Assembly: GCA_945787595.1 (NCBI GenBank)
Contig: CALZJV010000329.1
Span: 1 to 6,936 of the forward strand
Reading direction: 5' to 3'
Source: an uncultured Desulfobacterales bacterium
GTDB taxonomy: Bacteria > Desulfobacterota > Desulfobacteria > Desulfobacterales > JAFDCJ01
DNA: 6,936 bases
Shown piece by piece: positions 1 to 5,010 of this stretch. The notes below the pieces were generated by a model. That model ran no database searches and was not told the origin of the DNA. It was given only the letters and a program-made list of their open reading frames with translations. How positions within the stretch are numbered: the first letter of the stretch is position 1; each line of letters opens with the position of its first letter. Both the position numbers and the translations under genes were made by a program.

Positions 1-26
1 ACCACTTTTTTTAGCCTATCTTTCAT
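1..26 (-). CDS. Possible start of the next cassette gene (partial)
   Basis: A minus-strand ATG at 24-26 opens a frame that stays open to the window edge (MKDRLKKVV). It lies beyond the attC at 92-197, where the gene of the next cassette should begin. There is only a weak purine-rich stretch upstream and eight complete codons are visible, so this is a positional guess. The product cannot be named. The remaining 27-91 shows no other gene and is probably the 5' leader of that cassette. Confidence 0.2.
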
Positions 27-91
27 CAATTACTACCGATATGATATCTACTAGTAAAATCTTCTCTCCACCGCCTCCTGCCGCAGGCTTA

Positions 92-197
92 ATATAACGT
101 TTTGAGCTAACCTACCGGCTTCCAAACTTTCAAATCTGCACTGGCCTTCCCGCAAAACCGCAATATTTTTCCGGTTAGGTTCAGCGATTTGTTAGCG
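92..197 (-). other. attC: attC recombination site of the SUKH-like cassette
   Basis: Read on the minus strand, the site opens with CGCTAAC (191-197) two bases after the TGA stop of the gene at 200-1003. It closes with GTTATAT (92-98), a somewhat degenerate form of the GTTRRRY right core. Inside are imperfect inverted arms (plus strand GAGCTAACCTACCGG near 104-118 against CCGGTTAGGTTCAGCG near 172-187), as needed for the folded single-stranded substrate of an integron integrase. It is the same length (106 bp) as the attC at 1025-1130 and clearly similar in sequence over its whole length, so the two share recent ancestry. Crossover is expected between G and TT of the right core, at about 97/98. 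Confidence 0.87.
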
Positions 198-199
198 TC

Positions 200-1003
200 T
201 CATTTCCGGAATTCCCAATATCTTTCGCGCTCTTCCGGGGCCGGATCTGGTTTCACGAATGCTTCCACATTCGACGGCTCCAGCTGACGCTCGTATGCAT
301 GCTTCTCAACTATTGCGGTCTCGCCCGGGGCGATGTGCGATACAGGCAGCCACAGGCCGCCAAGCAAACTGCCGTCCTTCGCCCTAATGCCAATCGACAG
401 GTATGGTAGTCTCATGCTGGAGCCATTCTCCACTTCGAATTGGAGATCCCCAGCTTCACCGAACCCGATTACACGCCACATGAATAATCGACGGGCCTCA
501 ACAATTCTCAGCTCTTCTTCAGTGAACGGATCTGGACCTCGAAGGATCTTAATCCAGTCGCGCTTGCTGTACTTCTTGCGCATGCGGTGGGCGCGAACTT
601 CAAGCCATGAGTGAAAGTTATCACCCACGCGGCGAAATCCATTCCGCCCTCCCTCGTAGATAGGCGAGTCCTCACCAGGTAGGAGATCATCGACTCTGAA
701 ATAAACATATACGTCGCCATACCTTCCGATCAGAAGCAGATCTTCGTCAGTCTTCTTAAGCTGGACTTCGCGAGGCGCAGCATGGAGGTTCATTCTGTAG
801 TAGGCCGTTCCCAAGACTTGGTATAGCTTGGTATTGCCAAATCTAAGTGCGAATTCCCTATACGAAGGAGACACTGGGATCGGGCTCTGTTCGATCGCCG
901 TGCGGAGCTCGTCGGAAGCAGACCCGTCTACGACGTGAAAGCGTTTCCAGCGTATCTCGCTCAGTTCCTGTTCAAGCCAGCCATACACGATACTATTCCT
1001 CAT
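200..1003 (-). CDS. SMI1/KNR4 (SUKH)-like cassette protein
   Basis: A 267-residue soluble protein with no signal peptide or membrane segment. The N-terminal half looks like a SUKH (SMI1/KNR4) domain, about residues 33-138: a helix, the motif PIPVSPSYREFALRFGN (41-57) resembling the family's 'lP.sy..fl..yG' signature, a beta-rich stretch around LLLIGRYGDVYVYFRVDD, and a closing FHSWLE helix. Many bacterial SUKH proteins are immunity proteins against toxins; others are regulatory. The C-terminal part (about 165-267) is beta-rich and not recognised. The gene is a single integron cassette: upstream is the attC right core at 1025-1031, and downstream its stop is two bases from the next attC. The ATG at 1001-1003 has no clear Shine-Dalgarno sequence, common for cassette genes. 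A tiny frame, ATG CTC ATA TGA at 1000-1011, overlaps the start. No partner toxin is visible. The fold assignment is by motif pattern only. Confidence 0.8.
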   Translation of the reverse strand: MRNSIVYGWLEQELSEIRWKRFHVVDGSASDELRTAIEQSPIPVSPSYREFALRFGNTKLYQVLGTAYYRMNLHAAPREVQLKKTDEDLLLIGRYGDVYVYFRVDDLLPGEDSPIYEGGRNGFRRVGDNFHSWLEVRAHRMRKKYSKRDWIKILRGPDPFTEEELRIVEARRLFMWRVIGFGEAGDLQFEVENGSSMRLPYLSIGIRAKDGSLLGGLWLPVSHIAPGETAIVEKHAYERQLEPSNVEAFVKPDPAPEERERYWEFRK

Positions 1004-1024
1004 ATGAGCATGAGTAAACTTATG

Positions 1025-1130
1025 CGCTAACGTTATGAGCTAACCTGCCGGCCTCTATACTTTCGAATCTGCACTGGCCTTTACGAAGAACCGCATCATT
1101 GTTCCGGTCAGGTTAAGCGATTGGTTAGCG
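1025..1130 (-). other. attC: attC recombination site of the 1125-1517 cassette
   Basis: On the minus strand the left core CGCTAAC (1124-1130) contains the TAA stop of the upstream gene, and the right core is GTTAGCG (1025-1031). The two outer cores are perfect complements. Inner arms also pair: plus-strand GAGCTAACCTGCCGG (about 1037-1051) against CCGGTCAGGTTAAGCG (about 1104-1119), with an unpaired offset as in classical attC sites. Length 106 bp. This is the clearest attC in the window. The expected crossover is after the G at 1031. Confidence 0.93.
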
Positions 1131-1517
1131 TATTTTCTTCGATTTTTCGGGGGCTTTCTCGCCCTCCGCGAACAACTTATCGAGATATTCGTTGATTTCC
1201 TTGTATCCCGCTTGCAGCAGAGGTGACATGTGCTTATGTGCTAATTGTCCATTTCGGGTTTCTAAATTAAGATTCTCCAAGTAGGATACGTAGAACGCGT
1301 TTTTCAATTCAGGGTCTGCGTCGCTGAACATCCTATGCGCCAAGGCGAAGCACTGATCGAGGGTATTAAAATCTCCTTGGTCGATTGCCTGTTGCGTGAA
1401 CCGGGCAAAGGCCCCCATTTGGACGTACAATAGCCCTTCCCACTCCTCGATCTCCTCGTATAGAGGGGGAAACGTCTGAACCAGAGCTTCGATGAATTCC
1501 TTTCCAGATCGTTTCAT
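1125..1517 (-). CDS. Small helical cassette protein, possibly DUF7674-like
   Basis: A 130-residue soluble acidic protein predicted mostly helical. It has an N-terminal segment FIEALVQTFPPLYEEIEEWEG, a middle helix around ARFTQQAIDQGDFNTLDQCFALAHRMF, a segment AFYVSYLENL (about 75-83) and a lysine-rich tail. The VSYLENL stretch and overall layout recall DUF7674 proteins, which often sit beside polymorphic-toxin or immunity genes. That comparison is from memory of the family pattern and is uncertain. The ATG at 1515-1517 lies 4 bases after the attC right core of the preceding cassette (1522-1528), and the TAA stop is embedded in the attC left core (1124-1130). The gene therefore fills its cassette almost completely. 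No Shine-Dalgarno sequence is evident. No catalytic motif is visible. Confidence 0.85.
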   Translation of the reverse strand: MKRSGKEFIEALVQTFPPLYEEIEEWEGLLYVQMGAFARFTQQAIDQGDFNTLDQCFALAHRMFSDADPELKNAFYVSYLENLNLETRNGQLAHKHMSPLLQAGYKEINEYLDKLFAEGEKAPEKSKKIR

Positions 1518-1521
1518 GACT

Positions 1522-1595
1522 CGCTAACGGCCATGCTTACCGGATGTGGCGGAGCGCCAGCGTAGCCACAATCCGTGTAAAGCATGAGGTTATAT
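1522..1595 (-). other. attC: Short attC recombination site of the 1590-2009 cassette
   Basis: On the minus strand the left core ATATAAC (1589-1595) includes the TAA stop of the membrane-protein gene, and the right core is GTTAGCG (1522-1528). Inner arms pair: plus-strand CATGCTTACCGGAT against ATCCGTGTAAAGCATG. A further stem GTGGC...GCCAC caps the structure. At 74 bp it is shorter than the two 106-bp sites and unrelated to them in sequence, indicating a cassette of different origin. Confidence 0.9.
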
Positions 1596-2009
1596 CCTCT
1601 TTATCATTTCATTATGGTACTTACCAAGCGTCCCGCCTAAGCCACCCATTGTGACAGGGATCATTAAATTTGACAAATAGAACGCTACACTAAAAATTAC
1701 TTCCGAGGATTTCAAAATCTCGTGATAAAGAATCAATAAAGATGCTGTTGTACAAAGCAGCATAAGCAAGATACCGTTCTTTGTTCCGCTACGAACGGAC
1801 AATCTACCAGCAACATATCCTGGTAGTGCGATCGTAATAGTTCCTAATAGGCTTAGAATAATATGCAGAACATCCTTATAAGGAGAATCAATAGGATTAC
1901 CAATGTCTATCAAATAATTTTTTAGAAATTCGGTAACGCTGAAAAATATACCGTATAACAAAGCTCCAAGTAGAATGGCTTTATATTCTCTGTGAATAAA
2001 TTTGATCAT
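1590..2009 (-). CDS. Small four-helix membrane protein of a cassette
   Basis: A 139-residue protein beginning MIKFIHREYK. It has four hydrophobic segments at about 11-29, 47-66, 79-97 and 103-127. The last segment contains a glycine-rich turn (TMGGLGGTLGK), and the C-terminus is short and basic. It should be an inner-membrane protein. No family is recognised. The frame is open further upstream (to an ATG at 2079-2081), but those extra 24 codons run through domains V-VI of group II intron RNA. The ATG at 2007-2009 is therefore the chosen start, 4 bases after the estimated intron end. The stop codon is inside the attC left core at 1589-1595, as expected for a cassette gene. Codons are AT-rich compared with the neighbouring soluble cassettes. 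No Shine-Dalgarno sequence survives between intron and start, so expression may depend on intron splicing or read-through. Confidence 0.8.
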   Translation of the reverse strand: MIKFIHREYKAILLGALLYGIFFSVTEFLKNYLIDIGNPIDSPYKDVLHIILSLLGTITIALPGYVAGRLSVRSGTKNGILLMLLCTTASLLILYHEILKSSEVIFSVAFYLSNLMIPVTMGGLGGTLGKYHNEMIKRI

Positions 2010-2013
2010 AGAT

Positions 2014-2088
2014 ATCTCGCGGTAGGAACGCCGGTTACCCAGCGCCCCCCGCACAGACCCGGACGTGCGGTTTTCCCGCATCCGGTTC
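2014..2088 (-). ncRNA. Domains V and VI of group II intron 1
   Basis: Domain V is 2056-2088: a hairpin with lower stem CCGG/CCGG, the two-base-bulge region and upper stem GCGG/CCGC around a GAAAA loop. Domain VI follows at about 2019-2052: a long stem (GCGGGGGGCGCTGG, loop GTAA, CCGGCGTTCC...CCGC) with one TA bulge that leaves an unpaired A at position 2023, in the place of the branch-point adenosine. The intron then ends ...GAGAT near 2014. Two oddities: domain V starts GAAC rather than GAGC, and it is 33 rather than 34 nt because of the GAAAA apical loop. The region starts about 35 bases after the maturase stop, the normal arrangement. Confidence 0.82.
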
Positions 2089-2123
2089 CTCGGTTGTACT
2101 CGCTTTCGCGTAAAGCGTTCGGA

Positions 2124-2776
2124 TTAGGAAAACACGCGATGTCGCTTGGTCGATACCGGCAGTTTGGGTTTTGCGATCCCGAGGCGATCTATGGCTTTAT
2201 TGAAAACCTTCCAGGTGAAGCTTTTACGCTTGCCACCTCGTCGGTTCAGCCACTTGAATGCACATTCAACCGCCCAACTGTAGAACCGCCATAACGACCG
2301 CAAATTGCCGACAACGCTGTAATAATTGTAATGTCCGCGGAGTCGTCGGTTTAAGGCCGTTATGAATTTTATCCCTTTCAAATGGCGGTTTTGCTTGATC
2401 CAATCTTTGATGCGTCGCAAGGCGCCTTGTAACTTCTTGCGTGCGGTGCGCTGCATAACCCTTACCGCCCCTTTTTGATCTTCGGTCCAGTACGTTTCGA
2501 AGCCCAAAAAGACAATCCGCCTGCGTCTGCTCGGATGAAACCGGCTGAACCGCATCAGCCCTGTTTTCTCCGGTGCCACCGATAGACTGAACTTACCGAG
2601 CCTTTTGGGCAGTACCTTGAAAAACTTAACTGCATCCTTGTGGTATTGAAATGCACAGACAAAATCGTCCGCGTATCTGATTATCAGCGCATCCCCTTTG
2701 CAGTGGGCCTTGACCATCTTTTCAAACCACAGGTCAAGGGCAAAGTGCAGGTAAACATTGGCCAGCACGGGCGATA
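2124..2776 (-). pseudogene. C-terminal half of the interrupted intron reverse transcriptase/maturase
   Basis: In-frame continuation of the reverse transcriptase, separated from its N-terminal half by the serine-recombinase element. It begins at the element boundary as ...SPVLANVYLHFALDLWFEK. Counting from the GTG at 2768, RYADD is at residues 31-35 (the two catalytic aspartates, RT block 5). FLGFETYW at 87-94 matches RT block 7. The maturase/X region follows, with LNRRLRGHYNYY at 139-150 and a terminal GKRKSFTWKVFNKAIDRLGIAKPKL. There is no HNH endonuclease. The natural stop at 2124-2126 precedes domain V, so the end is intact. A GTG at 2766-2768 could in theory start translation, but a half lacking RT blocks 0-4 would not be a working polymerase. 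Treated as a disrupted gene fragment. Confidence 0.9.
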
Positions 2777-4413
2777 TGACGCCCTGAACGCAAAAGGTAA
2801 CTTGTCATTTCTGGCCCCTTGATTGGTTTCTCTGTTTTAGAGGACGTTGTCAAGGGGATTGAGTGTTTTATCGTCAGTGACTCATCATCCAATTGGATTT
2901 CTTTCACAAGCAGGCGTAGCACTTTTTGTCTTTCAACCACATCTATGGCATCCGCCGCTTTTCGCAACTTATGCAAAAATGTCTCTATATTGTTGGTCAA
3001 TCGAAGAACCGCATGTTGATCAGTTAGAGCACTGTCAATATCTTTAAGTTCCGCTTTTAAGGCATTTTGTCGTCTTCGTAACTGTGGCATTCGATCTCGC
3101 AACTCTTCAAGTTGCAACAGGTCTTCTTGATAAGCATCTAATAATTTTTGAATGCTTTTTTCAATACGCACAATTTCTTTTCCTAATACTTCTTTTCTTT
3201 GTTCTGTTGGATTAATATTTTTTATTTCTTCAATCCGTCGGTGGATCTCGGATCTTACTATTTCTGGGTTGCTCAGCAGTTCTATTACTTGCTCCCAAAC
3301 AAGCCCATCCAAATAGTCCTGACGGATGGGTTTGTTTTGACATACTCGACCATTAGCAAACCGATAGTTGTCTGATCCTAAACAACGGTAGTAGTATAAT
3401 TTTCGCTTGGATGTCTTAGTAGAACATCTATAGTATGCATATCCACAGCTTTTACAAATTAGCATACTCTGCAATAGGGTTGGCTCGATGGTTCGTCTCG
3501 GCGAATGTTTTTTATTGTGCTCTAATCGCTCCTGGACAAGTTGAAAACGATCATCTTCAATAATTGCAGGTACAGGAATCTCTATCCATTGATCTCTTGG
3601 CAATTCAATGTGAGCTCCACTACTGGGTGCATATCCACCACGCTGGCGCAGCGGTCTCGTTATTTTCTTCCTTGCGGCTGTTCTAGTTTTTCCAAAACAA
3701 GCTGTCCCTTTGTACGCTGGGTTGCGCAGCATCGCCCAGACGGTTGACCTCTCCCATAATGATATTTGCTTCCGTGTTGGTATCTTGTGACTATTTAGCC
3801 ATCGGGCGATCGCATTAATACTAAGTCCATCTTCTACATATAATTTGTAAACCGTTCTAACAATCTCAGCTTCTTCTTCAATGACTTTATAGTATGCTGA
3901 TGACGTCTCGGTTTTTTTGATATAATGATAACCATACGGAGCTCCGGAAAGAACATTTATCAGCCCTGATTTGGCTCGAAACCTTTTGCCACGACGTGTC
4001 CGTTCGACAATTTGGGTCCGCTCGTATTCTGCAATCATACCCTGAAATTGTAGCAATAGATGCTCTTCGGGAGTCTTGGCTTGAGGCGACTTAAGAAAAA
4101 TAACTTCAATCCCATTGCGAGAAAATTCTTCAACCAAAAGCACCTGATACGCATATTTGCGACTTAAACGATCTGGGGATAATATCAATATTTTTTCAAG
4201 CTGACCTTCACAAGCCAAATCTCGCATACGCTCTAAACCAGGACGTACCAAAGTAGCACCACTGTATGCTTCGTCTTTAAATATCCATTGATCAGGAACA
4301 GTGATCCCTTCGTCTTGGGCATATTCGGTCAACGCCAAAATCTGACTACCAATCGTATGTTCCTCTTTTTGACGATCCGATGAGACTCTTGCGTAAATCG
4401 CGGCTATCGTCAT
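2734..4413 (-). CDS. Large serine recombinase of the nested element
   Basis: A 559-residue serine recombinase that should cut and rejoin the element ends and target through a serine-DNA link. The catalytic domain is about 1-145, with YARVSSDRQ (Ser11 the likely nucleophile), EAYSGATLVRPGLERM at 48-63 and LSPDRLSRK at 78-86. The 'recombinase' DNA-binding domain is about 155-240 (APYGYHYIKK...SINAIARWLNSHKIPTRK...STVWAMLRNPAYKG). A zinc-ribbon domain follows, with C320-x2-C323 and later C344 and C358. A long coiled coil spans about 390-460. This is the large serine recombinase architecture. The ATG at 4411-4413 has a good ribosome-binding site, AAAAGGA, 7 bases upstream. The frame has no stop inside the element: it passes through the 27-bp terminal repeat, and residue 546 spans the boundary at 2776/2777. 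The last 13-14 residues therefore come from target DNA in a frame unrelated to the reverse transcriptase. It is the last gene of a three-gene operon. Confidence 0.95.
   Translation of the reverse strand: MTIAAIYARVSSDRQKEEHTIGSQILALTEYAQDEGITVPDQWIFKDEAYSGATLVRPGLERMRDLACEGQLEKILILSPDRLSRKYAYQVLLVEEFSRNGIEVIFLKSPQAKTPEEHLLLQFQGMIAEYERTQIVERTRRGKRFRAKSGLINVLSGAPYGYHYIKKTETSSAYYKVIEEEAEIVRTVYKLYVEDGLSINAIARWLNSHKIPTRKQISLWERSTVWAMLRNPAYKGTACFGKTRTAARKKITRPLRQRGGYAPSSGAHIELPRDQWIEIPVPAIIEDDRFQLVQERLEHNKKHSPRRTIEPTLLQSMLICKSCGYAYYRCSTKTSKRKLYYYRCLGSDNYRFANGRVCQNKPIRQDYLDGLVWEQVIELLSNPEIVRSEIHRRIEEIKNINPTEQRKEVLGKEIVRIEKSIQKLLDAYQEDLLQLEELRDRMPQLRRRQNALKAELKDIDSALTDQHAVLRLTNNIETFLHKLRKAADAIDVVERQKVLRLLVKEIQLDDESLTIKHSIPLTTSSKTEKPIKGPEMTSYLLRSGRHIARAGQCLPALCP
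2777..2803 (+). repeat. Left terminal inverted repeat of the serine-recombinase element
   Basis: Starts TGACGCCCTGAACGC on the plus strand and is the exact reverse complement of 4984-5010 over all 27 bases. Beyond base 27 the two ends diverge, with only loose similarity. The recombinase gene reads through this repeat into the flank. Confidence 0.95.
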
Positions 4414-4579
4414 GAGAGATCCTTTTGTCTGATTTGCTCGGTGATTCGCTTGCTCCGCCGGTTGTCCTCATTTTGTCAGGAACTAAAAGTTTGTAAGCCA
4501 ACATAATTTTCTTGGCTGATAATCGGTCAAAACAATATTCCAAATGAACTTGTTTTGAAGTTGGTTTTCTAATAGCCAC
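4346..4579 (-). CDS. Small uncharacterised protein encoded between regulator and recombinase
   Basis: A 77-residue frame starting at GTG (4577-4579). The start overlaps the end of the regulator gene (stop at 4569-4571) by 11 bases, with AAAGG 8 bases upstream, which suggests translational coupling. The N-terminal part, KQVHLEYCFDRLSAKKIMLAYKLLVPDK (9-36), looks like a genuine helical protein segment. The rest is hydrophilic, with low complexity, and overlaps the recombinase start by 68 bases. My impression is that small proteins with an 'L..AY.LLVP' motif accompany some serine-recombinase elements, but I cannot name a family. A role as recombinase accessory or directionality factor is inference from position alone. 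The overlapping C-terminal part may be poorly constrained. Confidence 0.6.
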   Translation of the reverse strand: MAIRKPTSKQVHLEYCFDRLSAKKIMLAYKLLVPDKMRTTGGASESPSKSDKRISHDDSRDLRKSLIGSSKRGTYDW

Positions 4580-4901
4580 GCTTTCGGCCTTTGTATAAAT
4601 ATGTTTCTAAGGCCCGGGTTACGATATCGCTTATGGTATGTCCTGAGGCTTTGGCATAGTCTCGTGTTAATTGAATCAGCTTTGGAGATAGCTTTACGGT
4701 AAATGTAATTTTGGAATCGGGTATGGGAACTTTGTCTCCAATCTTCTGTGCTTCGCGAATATATCGATAGGCTTGGCGCTTTGAGATTTGATAGCGATCG
4801 ACCATTGCGGCTACTGCCCTGGCAACGGTACCATGTTCTTTGATCTGCTCGAGGGCGGCGTTGATCCGCTTTGCGCGTTCGGTATTTGAGGATTTCACCA
4901 T
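4569..4901 (-). CDS. HTH plus ribbon-helix-helix DNA-binding regulator
   Basis: A 110-residue basic protein with two apparent DNA-binding parts. Residues about 12-52 look like a helix-turn-helix (INAALEQIKEHGTVARAV...YQISKRQAYRYIREAQ, the last helix being the likely recognition helix). Residues about 64-103 look like a ribbon-helix-helix of CopG/Arc type: the strand KITFTVKLS, then helices PKLIQLTRDYAKASG and TISDIVTRALETYLYK. It is the first gene of the element's operon, directly behind a promoter whose -35 box lies in a TGACATATGTCA palindrome, so autoregulation is likely. A role at the element ends is also possible. The ATG at 4899-4901 is next to a GTG codon. The predicted transcription start is so close that the mRNA may be nearly leaderless, and no Shine-Dalgarno sequence is visible. 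Confidence 0.85.
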   Translation of the reverse strand: MVKSSNTERAKRINAALEQIKEHGTVARAVAAMVDRYQISKRQAYRYIREAQKIGDKVPIPDSKITFTVKLSPKLIQLTRDYAKASGHTISDIVTRALETYLYKGRKRGY

Positions 4902-4902
4902 T

Positions 4903-4937
4903 TGTCACATGTATAATACTATATATGACATATGTCA
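4903..4937. promoter_or_regulatory. Putative operator made of TGACA/TGTCA half-sites
   Basis: A perfect 12-bp palindrome, TGACATATGTCA, occupies 4926-4937 and overlaps the -35 box. A further TGTCA half-site at 4903-4907 lies just downstream of the -10 box. The elements bracket the promoter, so a bound protein would block RNA polymerase. The adjacent HTH-RHH protein is the obvious candidate ligand, by inference. Confidence 0.6.
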
Positions 4938-4938
4938 A
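4910..4938 (-). promoter_or_regulatory. Promoter of the recombinase operon
   Basis: Minus strand: TTGACA (4933-4938) is a perfect -35 box, followed by a 17-base spacer (4916-4932) and TATACA (4910-4915), a -10 box matching four of six consensus bases. The transcription start would fall near 4902-4904, only 1-3 bases before the ATG at 4901, which implies a leaderless or nearly leaderless first gene. It lies inside the element, about 45 bases from its right repeat, so the element carries its own promoter. Confidence 0.75.
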
Positions 4939-4983
4939 CATTATTTTTTGCCTCTGTAGCCTCTAATTACCCGTAAAAATACA

Positions 4984-5010
4984 AAGTTACCTTTTGCGTT
5001 CAGGGCGTCA
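4984..5010 (-). repeat. Right terminal inverted repeat of the serine-recombinase element
   Basis: Exact reverse complement of 2777-2803 over 27 bases. Read on the minus strand it supplies the last codons of the upstream reverse transcriptase fragment (V, T, P) and its premature TGA stop at 5000-5002. Confidence 0.95.

Larger units (their letters stand above)
2777..5010 (-). mobile_element. Serine-recombinase element with perfect 27-bp terminal inverted repeats
   Basis: A 2234-bp insertion that splits the reverse transcriptase gene of intron 1. The ends are fixed by two independent observations. First, the 27-bp inverted repeats stop exactly at 2777 and 5010. Second, joining 2776 to 5011 restores an uninterrupted reverse transcriptase frame with the expected PQGGIVSPVLANVYLH motif. 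The cargo is only three genes (HTH-RHH regulator, small protein, large serine recombinase), driven by one promoter just inside the right end. No DDE or HUH transposase, TnpB-like gene or extra cargo is present. No duplicated target is visible; only a single A can be assigned to both junctions (2776 and 5010). That suits a serine recombinase, which exchanges at a 2-bp core, rather than a DDE transposase. Long perfect inverted repeats are unusual for such elements. Confidence 0.92.

Noticed and set aside
333..720. Frames inside the SUKH-like gene (333-614 plus, 508-720 minus)
   Set aside because: They overlap a well-supported cassette gene with family motifs and cassette-typical ends, and show no protein-like pattern themselves.
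1590..2081. Longer version of the membrane-protein gene starting at 2081
   Set aside because: The first 24 codons are the RNA of intron domains V and VI; the frame is open there by chance. The ATG at 2009 lies just after the intron end.
4483..4941. 152-residue minus-strand frame overlapping the regulator
   Set aside because: It is a shadow of the HTH-RHH gene in another frame: low-complexity composition, no domain pattern, and its start lies in the promoter.
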